From: Centropus unirufus
Lineage: Eukaryota > Chordata > Aves > Cuculiformes > Centropidae
Length of the DNA: 64,000 nucleotides
Reading direction: 5' to 3'
NCBI GenBank assembly: GCA_013397695.1
Contig: VYZI01000105.1
Span: forward strand, 1,134,735-1,198,734
Each line of letters starts with the position of its first letter. Position 1 is the stretch's first letter. Position numbers and translations under genes: made by a program. The notes under the pieces were generated by a model, which made no database searches, was not told the origin of the DNA, and saw only the letters and a program-made list of their open reading frames with translations. Positions 34,207 through 47,185 of this stretch are shown here, one piece after another.

Positions 34207-37200
34207 GGTATTGGGTGGTTTCAGTGTCTGCCTACCCTGGTTTTGGGCTCCTCTGTAACCACTCTCACTCAGGACATGGACTGAAATTGTTTTTTGATCA
34301 GACCTAATATTTTATTTTAATGCACTTTTATTTAAGTTTTTCTTATTGAAGTCTTGTGGATTTATACAGCAGGTAGGAAAGGAGAAGAAAGTCTCATTGA
34401 AACCACAAAAATTATTTATTGCTGAACAGCAGGAAGCATATATACATAGAAAAGTCCTAATGCAAAGATAGACCTGCATAGATAGCTTCTAAAAACACAA
34501 TTATTGCTATGAGAATGCATCATACCATCTTTGGGCAATAAATACGGGACAGAAAAGTTGATGAGAAAGTCACAGTAAACTTCTTCCATGAAGAACTCTA
34601 AGGAATTGGTAATGCTCATAATATGAATCATTGCCAGGGCTCTGCAGCACAGCCAGCTGCAGGAAGAATAACCTATTTAAATAAAAAGCCCCCTGTCTTT
34701 TTTCACTTTGTGCTCTGTTAATAATAACAATAATCATTCAGGTTGGTTTGGACAGGCTTAGAACCAGTGAAGCAAAGATTTAATAGAGTTCAAACAAGTC
34801 TAGATTTAAAAAGAAATGTACTCTTTTTCTGCAACCTACTAAAGGCTGTACAGCGGGTTCACCCTCCTAATGACATCTTATATATATGGGAAGAAGATGA
34901 ATTTCCTGAACCACTCTCAACTTCTCACCTTAGTCCTCACATCTTAAAAATTAGGCCTGTTGTGATTATTACAATCTCCTCCTCATTTGTTCCCCCTTTA
35001 AGACTTCCCTCTCTATTCCCAGGTGAAAGTCTCTTTTTGGAATATGACTTGACCGAACTGTATTCAGAGACTGGATGTTGTCTCAAGTCTTTGTGCAATG
35101 ACATAAATGTTTCTTTGTCTTGACTGAAATAAAGGTCAGTGAATCACAGGCTGTCCGAGGACACTGTTATGGACACCGACATTTATCTGGTTTGTGGACT
35201 TCTGTTCTTGAGACACATTTAGCATGTATGTGCATGGGTAACCTGAAAGGAAGATGTATGTGAATGCTTTCTTTTTAGATTGTCCCTTCTTTGATTAGAT
35301 GATAATTCTCAGCTTGATATGCAGTTGCAGATCTGGAGTTTGCAAACAATAAGCATCGAGTGTCAGACAGCAAATTAATCTTCCGCTGAAATATATTGCT
35401 AAGTGGAAAACAGTTATTTTTCCTTTCTTTTACACTGCTTTATGTCTCTTGCAATTTGCAGATGGCAGTGCTAGTAGCTTTTGTTGCTCATGGCTCTAAA
35501 CCCAAAGAGTTAAAATCATAATCTCCTTTAATTTCATAAATGAATCAATCAGAAGATAAAGTAAAATTGAAAAAAAAAAGGAAAACAAGATACGCTTCTG
35601 GCGATAGAGTTGTGCTGTCGTGGATTTCAGTTAGATGGGAAAGTCTGCTGGCTTGCTTTGAGCAATGACATTGCAAACCCTCCTCTTGGGGGAAATAACA
35701 TTTTTTTGCACTGTTATAGAGCTTTTCATCCATCAGTTTATGAAAGAATAAATACAAGCTTTTTTTAATAAGGATGGCTGAGACTAATTTGTAGACTAGA
35801 CATTTAACAGACAAATTAGTGAGTAAGTTCTGTACTGTGAAGAATTTACAATGTTGAAAGGCAACAAAGATGAGGGATGGGTGGTGACAGGAACCAGCAG
35901 TAGGAAACAAACAGTGATGGCATAGATCCTCTATCCACTCGGTAATGATAACAATTAAATTTGTTCATTTATTGACATGCCCACAAGCACTAAGGAGCTT
36001 TCCAGTAAGGCCTTAAAAATGAAGGAGCTGGAGGTATGACATTTAGGGAGGAGATCTGCAGTGAGACATGGAGGGTACATGACAATCATTTAGCCATTGC
36101 AACCACTAGCCTCTTCAGCCCACAGGGTTGTACCCATAGCAGACATACTCATTTCCCTCCCAGAAGAGGGAAAACTAGTACTATTTTGTTTGTTTTTCTG
36201 GATTGTATCAGCATTATTGACCTTGGTCTATGCTCACTGAGATCATACAAGATATTTACGAATACAAATTGTACAAACCATGATATTGCAGATAGTATGG
36301 GGTCTAACCTGCCTTGAATCACAAGAAGGTTAAAGAGCACAGCCTCTGCTTATGGGGACTCTACTAAGTTATGAAATACTCTGACAGCAGGAGTAGGAGT
36401 TGATTTTTTTTCCCAGGTTGATGTCTACCATACCATGTGAAAGCCAAGGTTGAGAGAAGCAAACTGGATGTGTAAGACCAGATGTAATCTGTGTGGGTGT
36501 TAAAAGAAGATGGGGTAAATGAGTTGGGCTTGCTTGGGGCAGGACTTGCCTGACTAAGCATGGATGTCTATACTGAAAGCACCAATATCAGAGGCCATCA
36601 CTGCTGGCTCCCTTTATGGTCAGGGAAAAGTGAGTCACCAGAGCTAGAGGTTCTTAGGACATTAGTCATCTCAGTTCTGTCTTTATTTGTTCTGACAAAA
36701 CCTGTCTGATACACTGGGTGAGATTAATCCCACCGCAGGACAAGTCTGCAGTGCTACCTCTACAGAGCAGTGTGCCAAAGTGGCCTGCTCAAAGACAGAA
36801 ACTCCAACAGATGATGTGACGCTTGCTGGGAAAACTTAATTGATCTTAGGTGATTAAACACATGCTGAGCTCCTTCATACCACAGACACACTTCTGACTT
36901 TACCCAAGTGAATTAATTAAAAGATATCTTGGAAATGTCTTCCTCAGCTGCAACAGAAACTCTGTCAGCATCTATAGCTTGTGTCTAGAAAATCCTCTAA
37001 TTTTGATAGCACAGGTGTTTTAAACCAGAATTTTCATGTTGGAAATGAAGGAATATCACTTTTTATTATGCAAGGAAGACCTATAAATTAAAATCCATAT
37101 TCTTCGTTCCTGCTTTCTCGCTTGTGTACACAAATAATTTTCTCTGTAGGACACTGGGACAAAGACAAGGGGTTATTGAATGACCATATCATGACTGTAA

Positions 37201-37411
37201 GGGTATGTTTCTCCCTTCCTGTTGCACTTGTTCTGAATGTGATAATGGGGTCCTAGATCTTGAAGCTTTTGTAGCCAGCAGTGTTAAAGCGCTTTGTGTC
37301 CATTTACAGCAGGGTAGCATGACACTGGGGAATGTACTATGAAGGCCAGGAGACCCCTCCCAAATCAAGCTTTATTGTTTATACCTGCCCCTTAGACTTT
37401 TTTTCTTTCTG
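34207..37411. other. Spacer with no recognised content
   Basis: AT-rich sequence. A 126-codon plus-strand frame (34743-35123) and a 121-codon minus-strand frame (35545-35910) have no recognisable domain. Confidence 0.5.
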
Positions 37412-37872
37412 TGTTCAACTTGATTCAGTATCTGAGCCACATTTATGATGTTGAGGTTCTGGAGTGCGAACAGAGAAGTGCAATGAAGCTGGTGAAGGGG
37501 TTGGAGAAGAAGGGTTATGAGAAGAGGCTAAGGGAACTAGGATTAACCTGGAGAAGAGGAGGCTTAGGAGAGAACATATCACTGTCTACAACTGCCTGAA
37601 AGGAGGTTGTAGGTGGGTGGATTCTGGTCTCTTCTCCCAAGTGACAGGTGATAGGACAAGGGGAATGGCTTCAAGATGCAGCAAGGCAGATTCAGATTGC
37701 ATGTTAGGAAAAAAAATCACCGACAAGGTCAGTAGACCCTGGCAGATGTTGCCCAGGGAAGTGTTTGACGAGTGGTTGATGTACTTAAGGATATGGATTA
37801 GTAGCAGACAGGTACAGTTGGACTCTATGATCTTGGAGGTCTTTTCCAACTTGGTGATTCTATGATTCTGTT
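37412..37872 (+). mobile_element. CR1 LINE fragment, about 460 bp
   Basis: Plus-strand CR1. GATGTTGAGGTTCTGGAGTG, GCAATGAAGCTGGTGAAGGG, GGCTAAGGGAACTAGGATTA, CTTCTCCCAAGTGACAGGTG and CTTTTCCAACTTGGTGATTC, then ATTCTATG and ATTCTGTT at the end. The coding frame at 37411-37599 keeps MKLVKG and KRLRELG but loses the rest through indels. Confidence 0.93.
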
Positions 37873-39592
37873 ATATCTTGCCATTAGTTGGCACAATCAG
37901 CACCTGGAATGGTTTTTTTCAGTACCTTTACACTCAGAATTACACCCTCAACCTCTATCACCCACAGTAGAAACAGTGAAATAAGGGCAATTTTAATGAT
38001 GGGTGACAACAGTTCTTGATGCATCTGCTCAAGAAACCTCTGAGCCAACTTTCAGTCGCAATGTTCACCATAGGATATGTAAAATAATAGGAACCATAAA
38101 CATTGTCATCATATGTCTGATGGTTTCTACCACCTCCTCTGGAGCTTCCCAAATTTACTTCCGCAGTTATCTCACAATCATAAAAATTTACTAGGTTTAG
38201 ATTATATTGAGGTGTGTGATTGGACTAACCTAAATATAGATGAATAGTTCATGTTCCATTATCTACCAGATGTTTACTGAATGATTTTGTCTTTGCTGCA
38301 GGAGGTAAGTGGCCTCCAGGTCTGAAACTCATTTAGTCCAAATGGGGTCTGCTACCTCTCTCTAGCATAAACTCCAAACTTGATACAAATTAACTTTGCC
38401 AAGGTCACTGAGATAATTATAGGCAAGTAATAGAATACGGAATATCCTCCAAACTCAATGGACAAAGATCCAGCAGACCAATAATCTTCTGTTTTTTTAA
38501 CCTGTAAATACAGTGAGTTTCCAATTTGCGAAAGAAAATATAAAAAAAAATCCAAATCACTTCAAACTTTGTCAGTAAAACAAAACTGCTGACTCAAATT
38601 TTTCAGCATAAACTCAGTTTAATCATTTTGTTTTGCAGGAATGGGGTATAATTAGAGAACCAGTGAGCATATAACTGTGAATTTATTATGCAAGCAGCTA
38701 TGAAAATGACTATCTTCAGCACAAAATGATTGAATGTCATTAAGGAGAATGAATCCAAGGGTGAGACCCCAGTGGGATGCCCTCACAGGGGAAAGTGTAA
38801 TTGGATAAAGTAGCATGGGGCCATGAAAATCCAGTTGGCCTTTTTCTGGTGCTTACATGAACTTCCTCCCCATGTCTTCATCAGCTGTGGAACTGGGAAG
38901 TCAGTGAACTAGATAAATCATTGGGATGATCTCTACCATATGTAGACAAGCTATTTTGGTGCAAAACAAAGTAATGCTGTTAAAGTCAGCATACTGATGC
39001 TAATATGCCCTTCTGGAACTACCAATTATTTTCAATTGTTTTGGCATTTGTTTAATTAATTGAGTGCTGGTGAAGGTAATGGACCCAGTATGCTTAGGAT
39101 TTACCGACTGCTTTACTAAGTAACATCGCAGCTTCTCCTGTAACTCTCTCTGAGTTGTATCCACAGAGATCGGAGAGGTCCCTGAGGAGGACTGGTCCTC
39201 AGTCCCAGGGGAGCAGCCAACCTATAAGCACAGCTGCTACAACTGGTTTTGAGTGTGCTCTAAGCCCAAGACCACTTGGATTTGCTTGATTTAGCTTGAG
39301 CCCTACTGAATACAGAAAGCATACAGACTGATAGTTTCCATAGCCTGGCTGACAGGTGAGAACATACTGAAAGGACCATAGATCTGAGCCTTATGCTTAA
39401 AAGAAAACAACAGTTCTTTCAGTTACGTCAGTTAAAAGATTTATCTCAGCTGGTGTTATCCATTCATGAGCATCACCTTGTTTCTAATCTAGCAAGCCTG
39501 TTACTAATAGACATCTGAAGGAATGAGTCTGACCTATTACTAGAAGAAATTAATAACAACTTTCTTGAAAGAAACTTCCTCAGAAGAGCTGT
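37873..39592. other. Spacer with no recognised content
   Basis: AT-rich sequence. No gene or repeat recognised. Confidence 0.55.
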
Positions 39593-40085
39593 CAGGAAAG
39601 GAAGGACATGGATTTGTTAGAGTGAGTACAAAGGAGGCCATGGGGATGATCTGGTGAACCTTCCTTGTGAGGACAGGCTGAGAGAGTTGGGATTGCTCAG
39701 CCTGGAGAAAAGAAGGTTTCAGAGAGACATTCTAACTGCTTTCCAGTGTTTAAAAGGAGCCTGCAGAAAAGCTGGAAAGGGGCTCTTTTTCAGGAAGTGC
39801 AGGGATAGGGTGAGTGGAAATGGTTTTAAGCTGGAAGAGAGGAGGTTTGGATTAAATTTGTTTCATGAAGAATTATTTCAGGAAGAATTTTTTTCATGTT
39901 GAGGGTGGTGAGGCACTGGCACAGGTTTTCCAGGGAAGTTGTGGATTCTCTATTCCTGGAGGTATTCAAGACCAGGCTGGATGAGGCAACTTGATACAGT
40001 GGGAGGTGTCCCTGCCTATATGAAGGGTGTTGGAATTGGATCTTCTTTAGGTCTCTTCCAACCCAAACTATTCTATGATTCTATA
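39593..40085 (+). mobile_element. CR1 LINE fragment, about 490 bp
   Basis: Plus-strand CR1 starting near GAAGGACATGGATTTGTTAG, then GAGGACAGGCTGAGAGAGTT, GGGATTGCTCAGCCTGGAGA, GTGGTGAGGCACTGGCACAG, CTTCCAACCCAAACTATTCT and ATTCTATA. The frame at 39654-39902 keeps ERLRELG-like and NGFKLEERRFGL residues. A local duplication around 39860-39895 repeats an AGAATT-containing motif inside the C-terminal region. Confidence 0.95.
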
Positions 40086-43000
40086 TTTCCATGATAAACC
40101 CTGCTGTGTTTGAACAAATCCCATATTTTTGAGGAAATCATTAACTCGGTTATTACTATTAGAAAATGATCGTTCCCCACAGCCATGCAGCTGTTGTCCG
40201 AGATTTCATATTTCATATTACTCATTTGCATCTTTATCCAGGGGGTTGTCCTCACCTGTACATGACCTTGTGAATGCATTTCTTCAGGCTTGTGTGTGTT
40301 CTTATGCAAACATTTCAATATCGGCATGGATGCACTCCGGAATGTGTGTGCATTGATGCCTGTGAGACAAGGTGCATGAGTGTTTCTTAGTCTACAGAGT
40401 TTAATTTACTGCTGAAAATAATAAGGTGATTTTCACTAGCACATAAATTCTCCTCCTGCTTGTTGCCTCTCCTGCAGAGTGAGGACAAAGACACTTGTTA
40501 GTTTGAACTACTGCTTCAAACTGTCAAATTTCTCTCTGGCCAAGCACGAGGCAAACAAAGCCTTTCTTAAAAGTACTGCTTTTTCTGAAGCCAGACAGAA
40601 TGTTTTGGCTGATTTAGGACATTGATTATGCAGGAATGGGGGCACCTTGAAGCTTCAGTTTATATCACTTTTCTCTTATCTTCTCTGCTCTACCTATACC
40701 CTTTTTCTTCTCCTTAAATTCTTTGGCTGCCCAGGAAATATTAGGTGGAGAAGTTTTCCTGAAGGAGGTTAGGGAAAAATCAAAGATAGATTCTCTCCGA
40801 AGAATAAGTTTTGGTGCTATTTCATACTCTCTCCTCTTTATGCCCACAGCCTAAAAGTACAAGGTAAATGCTTCACTAGTCCCATGGTAATCGGGGGTCA
40901 GATCAGTCTTCTAAAGACACTTTCTTTCCTCTAGAATTGAGAATAGATACTGCCAGAGATCCTGTCTGGCAAGAACATAATTAATACCTTTGTGGAAAGA
41001 GAAGCTGGAACATAATTGATGTTCAACAATATGATAAAACTGTTGAGCATTAAGCTGTTTGGGAAGCGCTTGTCCTTAAGCAGTATATTGATATAGTGTC
41101 TGGATGGGAGCATCCAGTATGAATGCAATGAATTAATATAGTAACAATGTGATGCAATACACTTTTACTCATGCGGAGTATACTGGAAGAATATCTCTAG
41201 ATTCGAGTTTGCTCCTGGAATTACTAATTACAGTTATTCTGGAAAAGAAATGTGCACCTGCAGTACCAAGGTGTAGTTTTAAAAAGGTATTAAATGAGCT
41301 TGAGCTAGGCTTTCTGGGAAGGTATGATTTCATAGAAGGAAAATTGGTTGCATTGGTGCAATAGAGAAAATAAGCAATGCAGAATGTCCTCTGGAGGGAA
41401 AAAATACACCTTAATAATCAACGATACTCAATTGCAAAGGTCTGTGAATGGAGCCCTGGTGGATTTATTTGGATTTGAAAAAAAACCTTAAGATAGTGTC
41501 GTACACGCAGCTATTAAGAAAATGTGTGGCCATGGGCAAAGTGCTGCAATGCTGTCGTGGGCTCAAAGATGCTTAAAGGATTAAAGTCAGGTGAGGGTGC
41601 TTAGTTTTGAAGGCTGTATTAATAAGGGGTAAGTTACATGAACCTGGATGTATGTGGTCTGAAAAAAAATAGGCAGCAGCAAAACAACAAAATATGCACC
41701 TATTTCACAGTTGTTCAAGTTAGTCATGATGATAAATCTGTGAAGAAGAGCAGAGGTTTGAACGTTTTGCTGAATAAATGCCTATTCAGTAAAAAGAGTT
41801 TTTTCTTTACATTTGTTTAATCAAAAAAAAAACCAGGAAAATGAGCTTTCACACTTAAAACTACTGAATAGCTCTGAATTCTGATTTATGAAAGATGATC
41901 AGAGCTGGCAAATATCAACAGATAAAAGTTCGGAAGATCTTATATGGGATTGTCTGGAGAAATAATTCTCATTAAGTCTGCAGTTAATTTGAAAATTTAG
42001 CAGAAAAAAATGATATTTTAAAAGCAATTTTCTCTCACAGACACTTTCACAGGATGGAAGCAATTTGGAAAACAGTTTATTGGGTATTTTTAGTGAGACA
42101 CTGTATTAAAATCTGCTTAAATCATTTTTAGCAGGTAATCATGATATCAGAATATTCAACTATTGGTATTCAAGGAAACACATAGATTGGAGGAGATAGA
42201 TCTCCTAGGGAACCCACTAAAAATACCTTTAGGATTATTAATGTTATAGATAAAGAAAATTAGAACAGTTACAAAATGAGAGCTGGTGGTGAAGAAAGAG
42301 ACCCAGTCTCTGGTGTCTTCCATAAAAGGTTTAGGAATTTACCTGTTTCCTTTGGTAGATCAAACTATGTGGATCTGTCAAGCCCTCCAACTTTCTCCTC
42401 CCTGTGATTGCCAACCTGAATCTCTGCATTATTTTTTGGCTCTCATCCCAGTCAGAACACTAATTGTGCAAAGCACTGTATATGAGTGAAACAGCATCTT
42501 ACATCTTTTCTTTTAAGCTCTATGAACCATCCCCCACCTTCTTTCTCCCTTCATTTTCCATCCCCCAGAGGAAGGAGGTATAGAAACCACAGGGTCACTC
42601 TTGTTTTACCCAAAAAATGTTTGCCCTGTGTCAGAGGAATGTCACTTTTTCCTGGAAAGCTTCTAATTAGTTGACCTCTTTACTTGCAATTTTGGGTCTC
42701 TTTCCCCAGGAGAAAATGAGTGCTGGCTAAAAAATTAGTTAAATATATTTGAGAAAATAGGACTGCAAGATATATTTTCTCTTTTTGATAGTCTTTCTTA
42801 TGCATAATCTTGCCTCTCCATTTTTCTGTGCAGAACCAAGCCCAAAGAGCAGTTTCTCAGATTGGAGATCTGCGATCCCAGGACCTCCTTCGTCTTCTTG
42901 GTTCTAAAAAGATTTCTTTAGTGGTTTCCCTTGGTGATGTCCTGTCGTCCATTGGTGGAGAATCACCTTCAAAGGGCTAAGAAAGGGTGACTGGATGAAT

Positions 43001-43245
43001 CTCTTTTTAATATAGGACCTTTCTTCTTCCAGCAGGGCTAAGCTCTTCATGAAGGATATGGGAACACTGTCAGAAAGCCAAACATCACACAGCCAAGAAA
43101 ACCTGAAGCCAGAATTTCACTCTTCTCACTCTTCTACCTGCTCTTCCCTAAGTCAATGTTCCATATCTTTTGAGTGTGATGCTCAGATGATCTCTGGGTG
43201 AGAAATCTTGCTGGGGCTCCAAAAATTGGGTAGGTATCCTTGGGA

Positions 43246-43305
43246 AAAGATGAGTGTGTGTTTTGTAAGATGAGTGGGCAAAGATGAGTGTATGTTTTGT
43301 TTCCT
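43246..43305. repeat. 34-bp tandem duplication
   Basis: AAAGATGAGTGTGTGTTTTG begins at 43246 and recurs as AAAGATGAGTGTATGTTTTG at 43280. The unit is 34 bp and the second copy is partial. Confidence 0.85.
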
Positions 43306-44831
43306 TATCTTGCTTTGGAAAATATCGTAAGAAACACTGACCAGAGCCTTCCTAATGTCATGATGTAAACTCTGCTGCTTTTATACTTATCACAAGACCT
43401 ATTATCTTGTAGAAAAACAGCTGTAATTGTCTGACATAATTGGTTCTGATAAACTGGACATTTGGAGCTAGCACAGGAATCAAGATAATAACACAAGTCT
43501 GGGAACTAAGCAGGGATGAGAGAAAGAAGCAAGGCATTTCAGGTAGCAAGCATAGGCTGGAATGGTGAAAATTCTTGGCCAGTTTGTAAGTTACTACTCA
43601 TCAGTCTCAAATAGATCTATAAAGACCACCACCAGATAGCACAGGACAACAATACTTGCTGGTACTTTGGTCTAACTGGCTTTTGGTGACTTGATTTCTT
43701 GTGCTTGTCAGAAAGCCTCAGCTGAGGAAAAACTGAACAGAAATAAAGTAGGATGGGTACCTTTCCTGTTGGAAGGAAATCCTAAATTGATTTCTCTGGC
43801 CAATCAACCTTACCAGTCCTTCCTCCTCCTCCCTCATGTGCCGCTTGGGTCAAAAGCATAATTTTGCCATAGGGCTACAATTTCATATTACATGACCCCA
43901 AATTACTTCTCTTTTAGCCATGCCTCACCTATATTTATAGACAAGAGTCCTGAGTCAGATAATGTTTCACCTTGCCAAATACTCCATCACTCTCCCAATA
44001 ACAACAGACACCCCTCAGCAATCAATCCTACTGTGTCCCTCCCTCCACCAAATGATCCTCTTGCCAAGAGAAAGAAGAGCTTCCCTGTTCCAGACCTCCT
44101 GCCACTCTAATGTAACAGGTATCTCACAAAGTCTAGACGTTTCCTGAACTGCATGTAAAAAGCTTCCTCTCCACTTCAGCTCCATTAATCTGCAACTCCA
44201 GGCCCAACAAGGCTGATGCTCCTCCATCAGCTCTGGGTGAATTACAGTTTAAATGACAACTGTGCAACTCCTTGGCAGTGACTCTATGCCCTTTGTTCCT
44301 ACATTTTTCTGGATGGAAGAAAAGAAATTATAAATTCCTTTCAGGCTGCTGTCTGTCCCATAGCAGCAAAAATTAACGGGGCTGGGAGAGCTCAGTGTAA
44401 ATTGGATAGCTTGTACTATAGCTACTTGATAGCATCATCCTGTAAGCGAGTAAAAACCCTTTCTCTCAGACTCTCAGGGTGCCTGTGTTGATTGTATCAT
44501 AGATGTAAAAGATGAAAGAAGGCTAATGGGGCAATTATAAAGTCTTTTGGTGCCTCATTGACTTTCTGCAGAGCCCTCCTTAGTAATAAGTTCAGTCTTG
44601 CTTCCAGAGTCCTAAGTAGAGAGATTTGGATATTTTCTTCTATAATTTTCTTTCAGATAAAAATGTGAGTTTTTTTCTCAAAGAAACAAAAAAACCCTCA
44701 CTGTTTATGATATTCAGATTTTCCTGATTTGAGTAATATTTGGAAAAGCCTTTAGAAAATCCCATCAGCATTCAATTTGCAGTTTATCTGTCTTTTTTCT
44801 CTTTCTGCTTTTCTGTATTTCTCTTTGATGA

Positions 44832-44862
44832 CAAAAAAAAAAAAAACAAAACAAAAAAAAAC
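44832..44862. repeat. A-rich low-complexity tract
   Basis: Runs of A14 and A9 interrupted by CAAAAC. No element body ending here was recognised. Confidence 0.85.
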
Positions 44863-45384
44863 AGAGGACATCAAGAAAAGTTTTATTCATATTCATCACT
44901 CTGTAAAACCAAGAACTGAATTAAGTCTTTTTGCCACAACATTGCATAGAAAGGTCATGTTTATTGCTTGGTCCAGGGATGAAGGTAGCTCTCTCCATGG
45001 CTGGGCATGCTCTTCTTGGTTTACCAGTTCACTGAATCAGGTCACATACTTTTATCGATGCTGTTGTTTGCGGTGCACATGTTGTGTGGATCAGGTGTAA
45101 AATTCCCCCTCTGTATCCCACACCATCTATTTTTCCGCACTGATGATTCGTGTTTATTAACTTAGCTATTTAATGTATTTACCATGTGCTTTACCAAGAT
45201 CTCCAGCTATGAATTTTGCCATCAGTACTAAATCAAATGCTTTGACAAGGTTTGCTGCTCTGTACCTAAGTCATAACACATAAGGCGGCACCAAATCAGT
45301 TTAATTCCATTTCAGCAAACATTTGACACCCACACTCATGCGTTGTGTATTTTTTCTCACATTTGAAGATTTTTCAAAGGCTGA

Positions 45385-45444
45385 CCTGAAAAGGTGATGC
45401 AGTATTTCAGATGCCCTGAAAAGGTGATGCCCTGTCTTTCAGAA
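45385..45444. repeat. 30-bp tandem duplication
   Basis: CCTGAAAAGGTGATGC occurs at 45385-45400 and at 45415-45430, exactly 30 bp apart. Confidence 0.88.
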
Positions 45445-46219
45445 TTTCAGGTCTTAGATTGCTTTGCCTAACTGTTCAATGTATTTCTATCAATAGATAT
45501 GCATTACAATGCTCTTGGTTTGTGAATGGCTGCAAAAGGCTTTGATATCCAAAGGTTATATTAATTTTCCCTTGTTATTGTTATTCCAAAAGGATAGAAA
45601 GAAATAGTCAGTGTACACTTTTCCTTAGACCTTATAAGCAGGCCATCTATATCTAGCTCTGGGCTCAATATGTTTTTCTTTCTATCCCAAAATGCATGGC
45701 CTTTTAATTGATGCCTTCATTTTTTTTCTCTGTGGCTTCTCAGCACTTCAGATGTCTTTATTCAGCTCAGTTGTTATCACTTTCCTTTTCCATTACAAAT
45801 TATTATGCTGCTTTTGAATTCCTAATCAAGCATTTTCAGGTTTCTCACAATGTAAGGTATATTGTGTTTTATCAAACATCTAGTGCAATAGCACTGACTT
45901 TTACCTAAATCAGTGGGTAGGGGGTGGGCAAATAGACTTTTACCTAATTTGTCCTGAATTTCGGATTTATCCTGACTCCCAGCTCTTTCCTGCAGACTCT
46001 TTCCCCAGTGGAGGCTCTGGTGATGCTCTGCAGAGTCACTCAAGCCGTACCCTTCAACACAGGTCTTTCATGAACTCAGCACCTCACTTGTAATGCTTGT
46101 GGAGAACACCAGGGACTGATTTTTCCCACGTCTTTCCCACCAGCAAGCTTCCTGATAGGACTTCAGCCCCTGACAAGATAAATCCATTTTGTAGTTTCCT
46201 CCCTTTTCTGTAAAGTCCT
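45445..46219. other. Spacer with no recognised content
   Basis: No gene or repeat recognised with confidence. It may include further decayed parts of the old LINE called at 46220. Confidence 0.45.
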
Positions 46220-47185
46220 TACTTCTTTCTGTGCTAGTCTCCGGTTCACAGTAGCCATTAGGATTCTCCAACCTATTTCTTCCATATTACTAATAAGGCT
46301 GTTAAGTAGATTGATCTTACACTGATCTGCAATGGGATCCAAGTGACACCTCCTAGTGACTCATGCATACGTTATATCCTAAAGTAGATCCAATGCTATT
46401 TATTAAGGCACTGGATTTGGAGTCCTCACTCAGATCTGCAGTTTATCCATCTCGTTTATCTTCTGGATGTGTTTTCACAGGAGACATTTTCTTTGAACTA
46501 TTTTTTTTTTTTTTTTTTGTACAGGAGGGTTAACAACACTGCCCTTCTTGAGGGAAAAGTTTTTAAGACATATTTATGGTAGTTCATGTGGGTATTATGT
46601 GTGGCCACTTCTATATACTGAGATGTGGAGTCTATGGTTGGCTGACCTGTTAGCCAGTCTGGAGTTTACTCTGGATATGGAAAAATAGAGGTTTCAGTAT
46701 CTTATTGAGAAACAGCAAGTAAGAAATTTTGCTCACTTCAGACCCTTGTGTGTGGTATCTCATTCTGTCACTAGGGGTAATGGGACTGGAGTTGAGGCTT
46801 TCCATCGTTCTTCTGCTGTAACTGTTGACTTAGTCCAGAGAGACTAAATGTCACAAACAGTGTTTACAGTGAATTATTCTAGATTTGCAAGTGGTTGATT
46901 GCTCTGTGTTTTGATTTTTTTAAAAAAATAAACAAAACAAAACTCTTCTTTAGTAGTTAATCACAGACATTATCAATATTTTTTCAAAAAATTAAGATCT
47001 ATTGAGAGCATTCTGTGGGTACGCACTAGCCTGGATAAAGGTTATTCTTTGTTTTCTATAAATCCACCAATTTTGAACCCAGCAGTCCTCTCAGAGACAA
47101 TATCAATTAATATCATGAGCTGTACTTTGTGAGAGACTTTCTCAAATGCCACATCATTAACTTGAATATTAAATCTGCAAATTTC
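46220..47185 (-). mobile_element. Probable old CR1-type LINE copy, interrupted
   Basis: At 46260-46365, TTCTTCCATATTACTAATAA, GGCTGTTAAGTAGATTGATC, TTACACTGATCTGCAATGGG and CACCTCCTAGTGACT follow the inverted block that encodes GVPQGSVLGP and INDL in CR1 ORF2. At 47060-47160, TAAATCCACCAATTTTGAAC and ACTTTCTCAAATGCCAC follow the block for the next upstream region (SKAFDTV). The blocks should lie about 150 bp apart but are 700 bp apart; the interval contains a T19 run at about 46500. The assignment rests on weak similarity. Confidence 0.45.
46500..46519. repeat. Poly(T) run
   Basis: About 19 T in a row inside the gap between the two old LINE blocks. It could be the poly(A) of a minus-strand retro-insertion, but no body was recognised. 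Confidence 0.85.

Larger units (their letters stand above)
40086..45384. other. Long spacer, poor in recognisable repeats
   Basis: Over 5 kb without a CR1 copy that I recognise. Contains a 34-bp tandem duplication near 43246 and an A-rich tract at 44832-44862. No exon, promoter or RNA gene is supported. Confidence 0.5.

Noticed and set aside
34743..35123. 126-codon plus-strand frame as a gene
   Set aside because: Featureless composition, no similarity recognised, no promoter or exon neighbours.
45100..45384. Further old LINE sequence
   Set aside because: A few words such as AAATCAAATGCTTTGACAAGG resemble the CR1 SKAFDTV block, but the surrounding order does not fit.
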